Shown: piece after piece, positions 23,852-34,717 of the stretch
Layout: each line of letters opens with the position of its first letter
Numbering within the stretch: the first letter of the stretch is position 1
Origin: Dugong dugon
Taxonomy: Eukaryota > Chordata > Mammalia > Sirenia > Dugongidae
Reading direction: 5' to 3'
NCBI GenBank assembly: GCA_030035585.1
Contig: CM057462.1
Span: 115,625,234-115,689,233, forward strand
Length of the DNA: 64,000 nucleotides
Program-made: the position numbers and the translations under genes
Notes under the pieces: model-generated
What the model saw: the letters and a program-made list of their open reading frames with translations, nothing else
The model's database searches: none
Told to the model about the DNA's origin: nothing

Positions 23852-24037
23852 GTTGCTGTTAGACACCTTCCAGTCGGTTCCAACTCATAGTGACCCTATG
23901 TACAACAGAAAGACACGATTCTCAGTCTTGCACAATCCTCACAATAGTTGCTATGTTTGAGCCCATAGTTGGAGCCACTGTGTCAATCCATCTCATTGAG
24001 GGTGTTCTTTTTCACTGAGCCTCAATTTTACCACCAC
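23852..24037 (-). mobile_element. RTE/BovB 3' end fragment, minus strand
   Basis: Reads as the reverse complement of the RTE 3' terminus: 'cagtcggttccaactcatag', then 'gtgtcaatccatctcattga', which is the complement of the LINE phrase 'tgagatggattgacagtg' at 26519. It stops at 24037, head-to-head with the plus-strand RTE 5' end. Confidence 0.78.
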
Positions 24038-24457
24038 CATGCATCTGTCAGTTTGTCATACTCTGGGGGCTTGCATGTTGCTGTGGTGCTAGAAGCTGTG
24101 CTGGTATTTCAAATACAAGCAGGGTCACCCATGGCAGACGGGTTTTAGCAGAGCTCCCAGACTAAGGCAGACTAAGAAGAAGGACCTGACGGTCTACTTC
24201 TGAAAAAACTGGCTAGTGAAAACCGTATGAATAGCAGTGGAACATTGTCTGATATGGTGCCAGAATATGAGCCCCTCTGGTTGGAAGGCACTCAAAATAC
24301 AGCTGGGGAAGAGCTGCCTTCTCAAAGCAGAGTTGACCTTAAAGACATGGATGGAGTCAAGCTCTCAGGACCTTCATTTGCTGATGTGGCAGTACTCAAA
24401 ATAAGAATAAATAGCTGCAACCATCTATTAATAATCAAAACATGTAATGTATGAAGT

Positions 24458-25054
24458 ATGAATCTAGGAAAATTGGAAGTTGTCAAAAATGAAATGGAAT
24501 GCTTGAAGATAGATATCCTAGGCATTAGTGAGCTGCAGTGTACTGGTACTAGCCATTTTGAATCAAACAATCATGTGGTCTACTATGCTGGGAAAGAAAA
24601 AGTGAAGAGGAATGGTGTCACATTCATCATCAAAAAGAACATTTCAAAATCCATCCTGAAGTACAACGGTATTAGTGATAGGATAATATCCATATGTCTA
24701 CAAGGAAGACCAGTTAATATGACTATTATTCAAATTTATCCACCAACCACTACTGTCAAAGATGAGAAAATTGAGGACTTTTACCAACTTTTGCAGTCTG
24801 AAATTGATCAAACATGCAGTCAAGATGCATTGATAATTACTGCTAATAAAAATGCAAAAGTTGGATACAAAGAAGAAGAATCTGTAGTTGGGAAATACGG
24901 CCTTGGTGATCGCATGATAGAATTTTGTAAGACCAATGACTTCTTCATTACAAATACATTTTTTAAACAACATAAACAGCAACTATACAGGGGAACCTCA
25001 CCAGAAGGAAAACACAGGAATCAAATTGACTACATCTGCAGAAAGAGACAATGA
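24458..25054 (+). pseudogene. RTE LINE endonuclease domain, decayed
   Basis: 198 codons open from the natural RTE start region. 'DILGISELQ' (about residues 19-27) holds the metal-binding Glu, and 'NQIDYI' near residue 190 keeps the catalytic Asp region. The block that should read like GDWNAKVG appears as ANKNAKVG, with the catalytic Asp replaced by Asn, so nicking activity is probably lost. The frame runs into a stop at 25054, and the protein continues in another frame from 25051. Confidence 0.85.
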
Positions 25055-26259
25055 AAAGCTCAATATCATCCTTCAGAACAAGGTCAGGGGATGACTGTGG
25101 AACAGATAAACAATTGCTCGTATGCAAGTTCAAGTCCACAAGAGCCAAATACAACCTTAAGCATATCCCACCTAAATTTAGGGATCATCTCAAGAATATA
25201 TTTGGCACATTGAACATTAATGACCAAAGACTAGATGAGTTGCATGATGACATCAAGGACATCATACATGAAGAAAGCAAAAGGTCATTAAAAAGACGGG
25301 AAAGAAAGAAAAGACCAAAACAGATGTCAGAAGAAACTCTGAAACTTGCTCTTGAATGTAGAATAGCTAAAGCGGATGGAAGAAATGATGAAGTAAAAGA
25401 GGTGAACAGAAGATTTCGAAGGGCAACTCAAGAAGACAAAGTATTACAATGAAATGTGCGAAGAGCTGGAATTAGAAAACCAAAAGGGAAGAATGCGCTT
25501 GGCATTTTTCAAACTGAAAGAACTGAAGAAAAAATTCAAGCCTTGAGTTGCAGTTTTGAAAGATTCTATGGCCAAAATACTGAACCACACAGGAAGCATG
25601 GAAAGAAGATGGAAGGAACACAAAGTCACTGTACCAAAAAGAATTGTCAACGTTCAACCATTTCATGAGGTAGCATATGATTAAGAACTGATGGTATTGA
25701 AGGAAGAAGTACAAACTTCACTGAAGGCAAGGGTGAAAAACAAGTGTCCAGGAATTGACAGAATACCAACTGAAATGTTTCAACAAAGGGATGCAGTGCT
25801 GGAAGTGCTCACTCATCTACACCAAGAAATTGGGAAGACAGCTACCTGGCCAACCGACCGGACTGATCAATTTTTTTGTCTATTCCCAAGAAAGATGATC
25901 CAACAGAATATAGAAATTATTGAACAGTATCATTAATATCACACACAAGTAAAATTCTGCTGAAAATAATTCAAAAGTGGTTATAACAGCACACCTACAG
26001 GGAACTGCCAGAAGTTCAAGCTGAATTCAGAAGAGGATGTAGAACGAGGGATATCATTGCTGATGTCAGATGGATTTTGGCTGAAAGCAGAGAATACCAG
26101 AAAGATGTTTACTTGTGTTTTATTGACTATGCAAAAGCATTCAACTGTGTGGATCATAACAAATTATGGATAACATTGCAAAGAATGGGGATTCTAGAAC
26201 ACTTAATTTTGCGCATAAGGAACTTTTACATAGACCGAGAGGCAGTCATTCAAACATAA
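25051..26259 (+). pseudogene. RTE LINE linker and reverse transcriptase, frameshifted
   Basis: At least four open pieces (25051-25452, 25456-25668, 25691-25936, 26077-26259) in changing frames. 'CPGIDRIPTEMF' (near 25745) corresponds to the region before the palm. 'CFIDYAKAFNCVDH' (near 26113-26155) is motif A with its catalytic Asp. Motif B is out of frame near 26295, and no YADD-type motif C was found. Confidence 0.82.
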
Positions 26260-26639
26260 CAAGGCGATACTGTGTGGTTTAAAATCAGGAAAGGTGTGCA
26301 TCAGTGTTTATCCTTTCAACATACTTATTCAATCTGTATGCTGAGCAAATAATCCAAGAAGGTGGACTACATGATGAAGAATGCGGCATCCTTAGAAGCA
26401 AGGATGGAAAGACTTCATCTCACATACTTTGGACATGTTGTCAGGAGAGACCAGTCCCTGGAGAAGGACATCCTGCTTGGTAAAGTAGGGAGTCAGTGAA
26501 AAGGAGGAAAACGCTCAATGAGATGGATTGACAGTGTTTCATTTTGTTGTACATGATGTCACTATGAGTCGGAAGCAACTCAGCAGCACCTAATAACAAC
26601 ATGTGGAATCATGTATTGTAGCATTTTCATCTCATGAGT

Positions 26640-27430
26640 CAAGCTCTCCAAGATTTGGAAGTAAATTTAAAGACATGCACAGATCTCTACCAGTGATTAA
26701 CAAGGTATTTACATAATTTAAGAGAAAATTTTGAAAACACAACAGAACAAATACTGCCAAATACTGATTATCAACTAGTTCCCCCTTTGCAGAAGCTTTA
26801 GAAAAAACAAGTAAATGATGGAAGTGCTCCAAACGTATCATTCATTGAGTTCCAGAGATCAGTTTCGCATAACTACATACCACACCATCACTGACACACT
26901 TGAATCTTGCATGAAAGAAGGGCGCAAGTGTATGAAGTTCTTTCAAATAGATTTTCCTTCTTAAACAATGTGGCTATATCTGATGAAGAATACATGAAGG
27001 CATCCAAGAAATTGATGCAGGTTTATCCCAATGACTTAAATATAAACCTTTATGGAGAAGTGGGATGATTTCATTCTTACATGAGAACTAAGTTTACAGA
27101 TTCGGGAAAGACAAATTTTACTTACGTAGGCATACACAATTCCATAATAAAAGATAAATACAATACATATTTCCCAGTATTGAAATTGCTTTATGCATAT
27201 TTCTGACTTTAATGATCACAAACTGAACAACAGAATGCTCATTTTCATCCCTAAAGAGACTCACAACGATTCAAGAAAGTCTCAATTCATTATCCTTATT
27301 ATGTGTGGAAGTAAATATCGTTTGGCAACTTAATTGTGATGAAATCATCGAAGAATTGAAAGAACAGAAAGAAATGTTCTTAATTATGCTAGTGATGAAA
27401 GATTTATCTAAAAATAAAGTATAATAATTT
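26640..27430 (+). pseudogene. hAT transposase remnant, C-terminal part
   Basis: In one frame near 27231-27370 the translation reads 'TECSFSSLKRLTTIQESLNS', then 'LSLLCVEVNIV' and 'LNCDEIIEEL'. This is the characteristic hAT C-terminal dimerisation segment (ESFSxLK, then xLxLLxIExxI, then DxIIxEF). Upstream sequence from about 26640 has many stops and is assigned only by position. A Zaphod/Tip100-like relative is plausible but not established. Confidence 0.6.
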
Positions 27431-28236
27431 GTTGTAGTGTTTGTTTTCTGGCCATTAAATTTTCTTTTGTGACATCTTTTTATTTGTTAATTTATAATCA
27501 TAACATTTATTACAAAACAAGTATCAAAATGGAAGTGTGACCAATTTAAAGCAAAACTGGTGAAAGTCACTTTTTCTTTGTGGGAGATCTACAGAATTTT
27601 ACACTGATCATTGAAACAACTAAGTTCACTGACTCATTTTCTTGTTGTAGAATATGTGGAATGTTCTTTTTGTAGAAAATATGGTATATAGTAAAAATCT
27701 TAGTACCCTACATTCACTAAAAATCTTATAATCCAGTTTATTTTATTTCACTAAAATGGCATATGTATTTTTGCATTCAATCACTAATATTATAGTTGCA
27801 TTTAAAAAGAAATTACACCATGAATAGCTAAAACACACACACACATATGTGTATGTACATACATGTATATATATAACTCAAATATCCCCTTTAAATGTGT
27901 GAGTAAGCAGCAGAGGAGGGGGCACCACAGATTATCAGTGTTTAGGACCCCCACAGGCCTCAGTCTGGCCCAGCTGGTGCCATTTTCCAAGTGATTCAGG
28001 TGCTGCTGGAGCAAACAGTTCCAGTCAAAATTATGTGGCTGAGCTCATTACCCTGATCAAATCCAACTAATCATAAAATAATTTGATTCCATTGACTTTG
28101 GTTAGACCTGCCTTAATGAATTGTCATGGGCATGTTTTAATTCTAATAGTCTTTTTAGACCCAGGACAGTGAGTACCAGTGATTTGTAGAAATAAGGCAG
28201 AGCCAACTCTGGGATTTTTTTTTTTTTTGTGATGAA
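27431..28236. other. Unassigned stretch with a short CA/TA tract
   Basis: A 45-bp 'cacacaca...tatatata' run lies at 27826-27872. Otherwise no gene or repeat recognised. Part of it may belong to the hAT element's 3' flank. Confidence 0.4.
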
Positions 28237-28254
28237 TATGTGTATATATGTATA

Positions 28255-28320
<66 letters not shown>

Positions 28321-28336
28321 TATATATATATATATA
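28237..28336. repeat. (TA)n microsatellite
   Basis: About 100 bp of TA with TG/CA interruptions. A short further TA run (28498-28514) continues on the other side of the AfroSINE, so the SINE sits inside the repeat. Confidence 0.95.
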
Positions 28337-28497
28337 AAACCAAAAAGCCTGCTGCCGTTGAGTCAATTCCGACTCATAGTGACCCTATAGGACAGAGTAG
28401 AACTGCCTCATATGGTTTCCAAGGGGCAGCTGGTGGATTTGAACTGCTGACCTTTTGGTTTGCAGCCAAGTTCTTAACCACTACACCACCAGGGCTT
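28337..28497 (-). mobile_element. AfroSINE, type A, inside a TA repeat
   Basis: Complete short form: 'cctgctgccgttgagtcaat', 'ctataggacagagtagaact', 'gaccttttggtttgcagcca' and 'ccactacaccaccagggctt'. Any target-site duplication is hidden within the TA tract on both sides. Confidence 0.92.
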
Positions 28498-28679
28498 TTA
28501 TATATATATATATAGATGTAACAAAATTTTGCCATTTCAACATTTTATACACGTACAATTCAGTGACGTTAATTATGTTTATCATGTTCTGTGATGATCA
28601 CCACCATCTGTTTCCAGATTTTTTCATCACCCTTTACAGAAATTGAGATGAGAACATGTTATACAACAGTGTACTAACT

Positions 28680-28830
28680 GGGATTCTCAAACTATGGTGT
28701 GCATCAGATTTGCTTGTGGCTTGTTAAAAACACAGCTAGTAAGCACCAGTCTCCAACTTTCTTAATCAGAGTCTTCAGAAGGAGGGTGTGAGCATCTTCA
28801 TTCTTAATAAGCTTCATAGGCAAATTTAAC
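28680..28830 (+). mobile_element. MER5A-like hAT MITE
   Basis: 'gggattctcaaactatggtg', 'tgcatcagatttgcttgtgg', 'cttgttaaaaacacagctag' and 'ttaatcagagtcttcagaag' follow the mammalian MER5A element. The strand is given by the usual consensus orientation, which I recall rather than checked. Confidence 0.65.
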
Positions 28831-28894
28831 ATTTACTAAAGTCTGGAAATCCCAGTATAGGTCTTTGAGCTCTATGAAAAGAGCCAATCTATCT

Positions 28895-28975
28895 TACGAA
28901 GTTCTGAATCCTCAGTGCCAGGAATATAAGAAAACATGGTAAGTATTCTTGAGTTAATTTATTAATGAAAAAGTG
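28895..28975 (+). mobile_element. Possible L2 3' end remnant
   Basis: 'gaatcctcagtgccaggaat' followed by 'attcttgagttaatttatta' is reminiscent of the L2 3' terminus. Short and uncertain. Confidence 0.3.
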
Positions 28976-29049
28976 GAAAGTACTATAAAACAGGAGATAA
29001 GGAGGACATTGTAGGAGGGAATTAGAGCAAACAGAGATGCCCTAGGTCA

Positions 29050-29204
29050 GTCCTGGTGACGCAGTAGTTAAGAGCTCAGCTGTTAACCAAAAGGTTGGCA
29101 GTTTGGATCCACCAGCTGTTCCTTGGAAACCCTATGGGGCAGCTCTATTCTGTTCTGTAGGGTTACTATGAGTTGGAATGGACTCGACAGCAATGGGTTT
29201 TTGG
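29050..29204 (+). mobile_element. AfroSINE, type A, plus strand
   Basis: Complete: 'gtcctggtgacgcagtagtt' head, 'ggcagtttggatccaccagc' B-box region, tail 'ctatgagttggaatggactc'. Flanked by 7-nt direct repeats 'taggtca' (29043-29049 and 29205-29211). Confidence 0.93.
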
Positions 29205-29802
29205 TAGGTCAAAGCAGGAGGATAGTCTGTATCAGAAAGTTTGGTAGAACAAAGCAATCCCCAAAATCTGAAGTCAAACAACATCCACTTTGCAGGGACT
29301 TTGCAGGACTAAGCAAATATGAAAACCGCTGTGCTTGACCAAACAGAACCTTATCCAAGCCTCTCATATACCTGATTTCTTTAAGTTAAGATGCACTTTA
29401 TTCATTTTTGCAGAACTCTGCAATCAGGTTGCTCCTCACATTTGATGCCTCTTGCCATTTCTGCTGTCCTGGAATAAACTCTCACTTCACCTTCTTCCAA
29501 GTATCATTTGTGTTTGTTCCTGCCAGTCACCTGAGGGCACTATCAAGCTGAGATCACTTTAAATTAAATCCTCTGCTGAGGATTCTGGACTCCACTAGCA
29601 CTGTGAATTCAGACTATACACCTGCAAAAGTGGCAGATAGTAGTTCAAATAGTCAGGGGGTTCCCCCCTTCCTCCACCCAGTGGCAATGTTGAAACTTAC
29701 AAGTTAGTGTCCCTTTCTGAAGGCCAGGTAGAATTCTTATTATATCTGAAGTGAGGGTTTAGGATGTGTTATGCAGGAATCAGCTATTAGAAATTTCAGT
29801 CT
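29205..29802. other. Unassigned stretch
   Basis: The stretch around 'tggaataaactctcacttca' (29471-29490) has an AATAAA in an LTR-like setting, but I cannot identify an element. Confidence 0.35.
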
Positions 29803-29830
29803 TGTGTGTGTGTGCGCGTGTGTGTGTGTC
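29803..29830 (+). repeat. Short (TG)n microsatellite
   Basis: TG/CG dinucleotide run immediately beside the 3' (tail) side of the AfroSINE that follows. Confidence 0.9.
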
Positions 29831-29834
29831 TTTC

Positions 29835-30041
29835 CAAAACCAAACCGGTTGCTATTGAGTTGACTCTAACTCATAGCTGCTCTGTAGGACAGTATAGAAC
29901 AGTCTCACAGGGTTTCCAAGGCTGTAATCTTTATAGAAGCAGGCTGCCACATCTTTTGCCTGAGGAGTGGCAGGTGGGTTTCAACCGCCAACCTTTCAGT
30001 TAGCAGCCAAGTGCTTAACCACTGCAATACCAGGGCTTCTC
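29835..30041 (-). mobile_element. AfroSINE, type C
   Basis: Complete with the type C block 'gctgtaatctttatagaagc', 'aggctgccacatcttttgcc' and head 'cactgcaataccagggcttc'. Confidence 0.9.
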
Positions 30042-30184
30042 TCTGTATCTTTAGTGGAACATTAAATTATGGCTTATTTTACAATCAAGGGCATTTTATA
30101 TGTGATAAACATAAGTTTTTTATACTGGTATTGGGTTAAAATTTATGGCTGAAAAACACTGAATCTATTAGAATGTTGGGAATA

Positions 30185-30735
30185 TCTGTGTCTGCCTAAA
30201 GGAAGCTGTGGTTAAAAAACAAAGCTCATAGGGTCATGGTTTTGTGGGCCATTCCAGTCAATTGGCCTAATAGTGTTCTTAATGTTTCTGTTCAACCTCC
30301 TAGTTCTTTGTGTAGTGTCTGGGGTCTTAAAAGCTTGTGAGTAGCCATCCAAGGTGCAACAGTTCATCTCTGTTCATCTGAATCAGCAGAGAAAAAGCAG
30401 AACCAGGTGGAGGAGAAACTAGACTCCATGTCTGATTGCCTCCATTAACAACTGTCTCCTTTGTCACAAGGCCAGAAGAAATTGGATGGTGCCCAGCTAC
30501 CATTACTGAAGGTTTTGATCAATGATTCTATAGTAGAATCCTGATCAAAAGGGAGGAGATTGAGAAACAGTTTTAATTTTCCTGGAATCCAAATTCTGGC
30601 TTTCATGGTGGTTGGGGTAACCCACCCAGGCTATTGCCCTTAGATGTCTTTTTGAACCTTGAGCCTTGAGGAAAGGTCTCCTAAAAGTCATGTTTAAGTC
30701 AAACAACTGTCTTGCTAATTAGTAAGATCATTTTG
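30185..30735 (+). mobile_element. Old L1 3' UTR fragment
   Basis: 'tgtagtgtctggggtcttaa', 'gtagccatccaaggtgcaac' and 'ggatggtgcccagctaccat' match in order the 3' UTR of the full-length L1 (54.83-55.02 kb) and of the 22.2 kb fragment. It lacks a recognisable terminal A-rich end. Confidence 0.75.
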
Positions 30736-31474
30736 CCTTAGACAGTTTATTCTTTTGAATAATTTAGTCAGTTTCAGGAAACAGAAACTCCAGAGTCTGA
30801 CTGGAAGCTGTGTTTTAGGGTAAATTGTTATAAAATCAACACTGTTCTGGCCCCTGTCTCCATGAAAATGCTGATAAGATGTGGTACAAGAATTTTGGAA
30901 GTTCTCATCTTCGGAACATTTTTGACTCCTTCCTCGAAATGTTACCCCAGTTTGCGAGTTGTATATTCAATAAGCTCCAATCAATTTCTAAAAACAAAAG
31001 AACAAAGGTCAGATCTTAACGTGTCCATTTTATCCTGTGACTCAAGTTTCATAGGGTACTTATAGCTTCATATTTGTAGATTCATTGTGACATCATCTTT
31101 CTTCTCTCCTAATACAGTACTCAGCGGATAGTAGGTGTTCATCTAGCATTTACTGAACTCTTCACTCTAGAACATGTCTGTCTAAACCCTATTTAAGTTG
31201 ACTCAGCTCTCGGTTCAGAAACTCTTCCTTACACCAGTTGCTGATATCTATCAGGTGATCACTTCTGGAAGGCATTAGGCAATTCTACCTGGTTTCTAGG
31301 CAAAAGTATTAATAAAATTCTTAACACTTGCAGATATTTTTTAAAAATATTGTTCCTTTAACTATTTGCTCTGTAAACCTTCACCTGAAGTATGATAAAA
31401 ATAAAATAATCATTTTACCTAAAAAAAAATATATATATTGTTCTCTTGTTGATGCAGCTGTTGGGATCAGGTGG

Positions 31475-31476
<2 letters not shown>
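30736..31476. other. Unassigned stretch
   Basis: Nothing firm. 'agtactcagcggatagtagg' near 31116 could be the end of an L2 or MIR. Confidence 0.35.

Positions 31477-31525
<49 letters not shown>
31477..31525. repeat. (TA)n followed by T run
   Basis: TA dinucleotides 31477-31511, then a T homopolymer to 31525. Open frames that cross it are low-complexity artefacts. Confidence 0.95.
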
Positions 31526-32560
31526 CCCCTGAAGAAATCGTTATATATTCTCTTTTTAACTAAAACCAGGTTTTGTTTGTTTGTTTTATTTTGGTTTTTA
31601 AGAGCATAGAACATTTTTTAACTGGTGATGGTTGAATTGCTCATTCTCTGGCTTAGCTCATGATCTATTGATTCTAGTCCTCATCCTCTGACATGACAAA
31701 CCAACTTTCTGTGGAGTGTTCTGGATTGCAAGCTGCTTTTCTTTGAGGAGGAGTGTGGATTTAGCTTCTGTTACTACTCTATTGCCACCCAAATTTGACT
31801 TTGTTTGACGCTATGCTTTTTATTTCCCCTCAAAACTTGAATTTCACCTTTATCTTTCTTTTTCTTTTTTTCTTGGCTTTTATGAGGTGAGGGCCCCATG
31901 AAATTCTGTGGCTCTGCATCTGTCTCCTAAAACAACTACTTTGACGCGCCCTTGGCTCCACCCACTTCTTCCTCAGCGGCCATCAGTCCACCAGGGTCTG
32001 GAAGGAGAAAACTTGAAAAGTAGGAGAGCCTGTTTTAATTTTCAACTAAGCAAATTGTAATGAAATGACTAAGAAGACTATCCACTCCATAGATCTCCCA
32101 TCTTCAGGCTCCAACATAAGGAAAATCAGTCTTACTTCTTTAAATCCCTTCAGTAACCTGAAACATAAGCCCTCCCTTCCTTCCTTCCTTACTTGCCCCT
32201 CTCTTTCTCTCTTTTTCCCCTCTCCCTATTCTTTCTTTTTCTTTTTCTCTTTTCTCACTCACTCCATGACTCCTTTTCTCTTATTTCTCCTTTTGCTTCA
32301 AATTCTATGACTTGAACTAATTGGGTATTTTTTTTTATAATGGTGATCATAAATTACTGTCACTGTCACTTTTAACTATATAGCATACTTTCTACGAAAG
32401 GCAAATACGTCAAAGCGTATGGTCATCACTTCCCAAACGCCACACTGATCTTGCCCTGCAAATGAAGCAAAACAAGAAACACATGCTTACAGGATTGCTT
32501 GGGGTCCTTCTTATCAAATAATAGCAAATTTTGATAAATTTTATAGCAATAGCTAACATT
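31526..32560. other. Unassigned stretch with a pyrimidine-rich tract
   Basis: A C/T-rich stretch lies at about 32170-32300 on the plus strand. No gene or repeat recognised. Confidence 0.4.
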
Positions 32561-32747
32561 TACTCTTCTCATGCTAGGTATCAGACACATTCGAGACTTT
32601 TTATATGAAGCTTCTCATTTAATTCCCACAGCAACCCCATGAGGCAGATACTATATTTTTCACATTTTATAGATGAGAAAATTGAGACCCAGAGAAGTTA
32701 CGTAACATTTCCAAAATCGTAATACTAAGTTAGGTTTAAACCAAAAC
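32561..32747 (-). mobile_element. MIR, left arm of an inverted duplication
   Basis: Minus MIR: 'atagctaacatttactcttc', 'caaccccatgaggcagatac', 'attttatagatgagaaaatt' and 'gagacccagagaagttacgt'. Positions 32611-32747 are repeated in inverse orientation at 32778-32914. Confidence 0.85.
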
Positions 32748-32914
32748 CAAACTCGTTGCCACTGAGTCGATTCTGATGTTTTGGTTTAACCCTAACTTAG
32801 CATTATGACTTTGGAAATGTTACTTAACTTCTCTGGGTCTCAATTTTCTCATCTATAAAATGTGAAAAATATAGTATCTGCCTCATAGAATTGCTGCGGG
32901 AATTAAATGAGAAG
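32611..32914. repeat. 137-bp inverted duplication with a 30-bp spacer
   Basis: Left arm 32611-32747, right arm 32778-32914, both 137 nt, aligned by eye without gaps at 128/137 (93%). They include a 62-nt perfectly matching block starting at the 'atgaggcag' phrase. Seven of nine differences are transitions. The spacer 32748-32777 is AfroSINE tail sequence. The arms contain the same MIR segment, but two independent MIRs this old would be far more divergent, so this is a secondary copying event. Confidence 0.93.
32737..32777 (-). mobile_element. AfroSINE tail fragment in the palindrome spacer
   Basis: 'ccaaaaccaaactcgttgcc' and 'actgagtcgattctgat' are the beginning (minus reading) of an AfroSINE. 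It is cut off at the start of the right arm, so the rearrangement came after or with this SINE. Confidence 0.75.
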
Positions 32915-34528
32915 TTAGGGTTAGGCCTTTGATATAAGTGTCTTGATATTTGGGAACAGTTTTGGTCAAATAAATGTAAAATTCCATATGGTAAATACAT
33001 GGAAGAACAAAGAAGATGTTTAGAAGAAAGGCACTGACTCTAATAAGGTATGTATAGTTTATGACCTTACAAATGAGAACGGACTCATTCTTTCAGCTGT
33101 ATCATTCCATCTGCAGAATCAGGAATAGCCTCAAGACTGTAGGAGTTGGATATCATCCCTTGGGAAGGGTGTGCTTAAAGTAAGGTTAATAATTTCTGCA
33201 GAGAGGGCCATTTTGTTATTCAAAGCCTATTTATTAGAAGTTTTACGCAGTTCTAAAAATTCTCCAGCAGAACATAATCCAGGGGATCCTTGGCGTGTTG
33301 TCACAATGGTCCTTGATTCAATAGTTACCAAATTTTTTTTTAAATACTTTGCCCACCACCATCTCGTTTCTCCACAACTAGCTTCTGGAAATGTATTTCC
33401 TTCCTAAGCAGTTTCTTCTATATAGCGTTTCAGTAACATTCCCTGGGACATTTGCTATAAAAACAGTGATACCATATTGACCTTTATTCATCACAGACTG
33501 AGTAACAAAGTGTGATTCTCTGCATTTTTCTTCTTCAGCCTCTTCTCAATTCATCTTTCCTATATGCATCATTGAGTAATTGAAACCTACTGTTTTATTT
33601 TCTGTCTTTGATTCTTGAACAATTTGCAGTTCCTAGAGCAAAATATCCATGTATTTTCTTCATATTTCTTTCTTAGACCAATCAACCAATCAGAGGATTT
33701 ACTCAGAAGATATCATCACAGTAACCCCAGGCCAGTTTTAGTTGCTCCATGAGTACATTCTTTAGGGATGGAACAAGAAATCCCCCCTCGGGGCTTTGCT
33801 TACAGGTTACTGATGACCCAGTGCCTTCTTCTGCTAAATGCCACAGAGCTCTCACAGGCTGCACCTAGGCTAGTGAGCCCACCCCTCTAGAGTCTCTATT
33901 AACTGATCACTGCCAACAGACAGTCTGCTGGGGTGCCTATAGACCAGTAAGAAAGGCTGTAAAATAACATTGGGATAATATAGTTGCATGTTTATTACTT
34001 ATAAAACTATGGAGGTATTTGGTTGGTTAAAAAGACCTTTTTTAATTGCTTTTTACAGATCAACCAAGGTGCCTTGTCAAAGACACTGTTTATCCCTCTT
34101 TTCTTTCATCAGCTGTTAGAGAGTTCCCAGGGCCAGACATTCCTCAACCTTTTAATATTATTTTACCAAAAAATGAGTATATTACATAGCTCTGCTTCTC
34201 AATCCTCCATTATATTTTACTTGGTTATATAAATGATAAAAATTTCCAATTAAATTACAGAGAGGGGGGATTTAAACAAACTCCAAATGGAAGAAACTAA
34301 GTACTTAAATTTCTACTTGTTTTTGAAATCTTGTATTAACCTCAGTACAATGAAGAAAAAAAAATAAGATAAACTAAGAATCATGCATAATTTTACTCAA
34401 ACAGAAAAAGCAAACAAAAAAGTTAAAAATTTTAGAACACCTCAAACAAAACAAAACATTGAAAAAACCCTTTTTAGGATTTTTGTATAACTTCTATGTG
34501 CAATGTACATGTCCTTACATATAATAAA
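32915..34528. other. Unassigned, apparently unique DNA
   Basis: Open frames of 69-78 codons (33171-33407, 34023-34232, plus) have no recognised domain. No repeat identified. Confidence 0.4.
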
Positions 34529-34717
34529 CTAGTTGCCATCAAATTGATTCCAACTCATGGTGACCCCATGTGTATCAGAATAGAATTGTGCTCCATAGAG
34601 TTTTCAGTGGCTAATTTTTCAGAAATGGATTTCTAAGGCACCTCTGGGTAGAATCAAACTTCCAACCTTTTGGTTAGCAGCCTATTGCTTTAACCGTTTG
34701 TACTACCCAGGGATTCC
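34529..34717 (-). mobile_element. AfroSINE, type B, with a small middle deletion
   Basis: 'ctagttgccatcaaattgat', 'gtggctaatttttcagaaat' and head 'tactacccagggattcc' are clear. The middle is about 10-15 bp shorter than at 11.5 kb (between 'aaatggatt' and 'tctaaggcacc'). Confidence 0.88.

Larger units (their letters stand above)
24038..26600 (+). mobile_element. RTE-clade (BovB-like) LINE, degenerate and internally deleted
   Basis: The 5' region starts around 'catctgtcagtttgtcatac'. An APE-type endonuclease follows (24458-25054), then linker and reverse-transcriptase pieces in several frames, and a 3' end 'actatgagtcggaagcaact' with 'cacctaataacaac' rather than a poly(A). Short tandem-repeat tails are usual for RTE LINEs. 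Beyond reverse-transcriptase motif B the sequence jumps straight to the 3' end (about 26390), so motif C is missing. It cannot have been active in this state. Confidence 0.88.

Noticed and set aside
24698..24982. 94-codon minus-strand frame
   Set aside because: Antisense of the RTE endonuclease.
28102..28515. Several Tyr/Ile-rich frames on both strands
   Set aside because: They only translate the TA microsatellite.
32912..32926. Telomere-like 'gttagggttagg'
   Set aside because: Only two units, and explained by the inverted-repeat junction, so not an interstitial telomere repeat.
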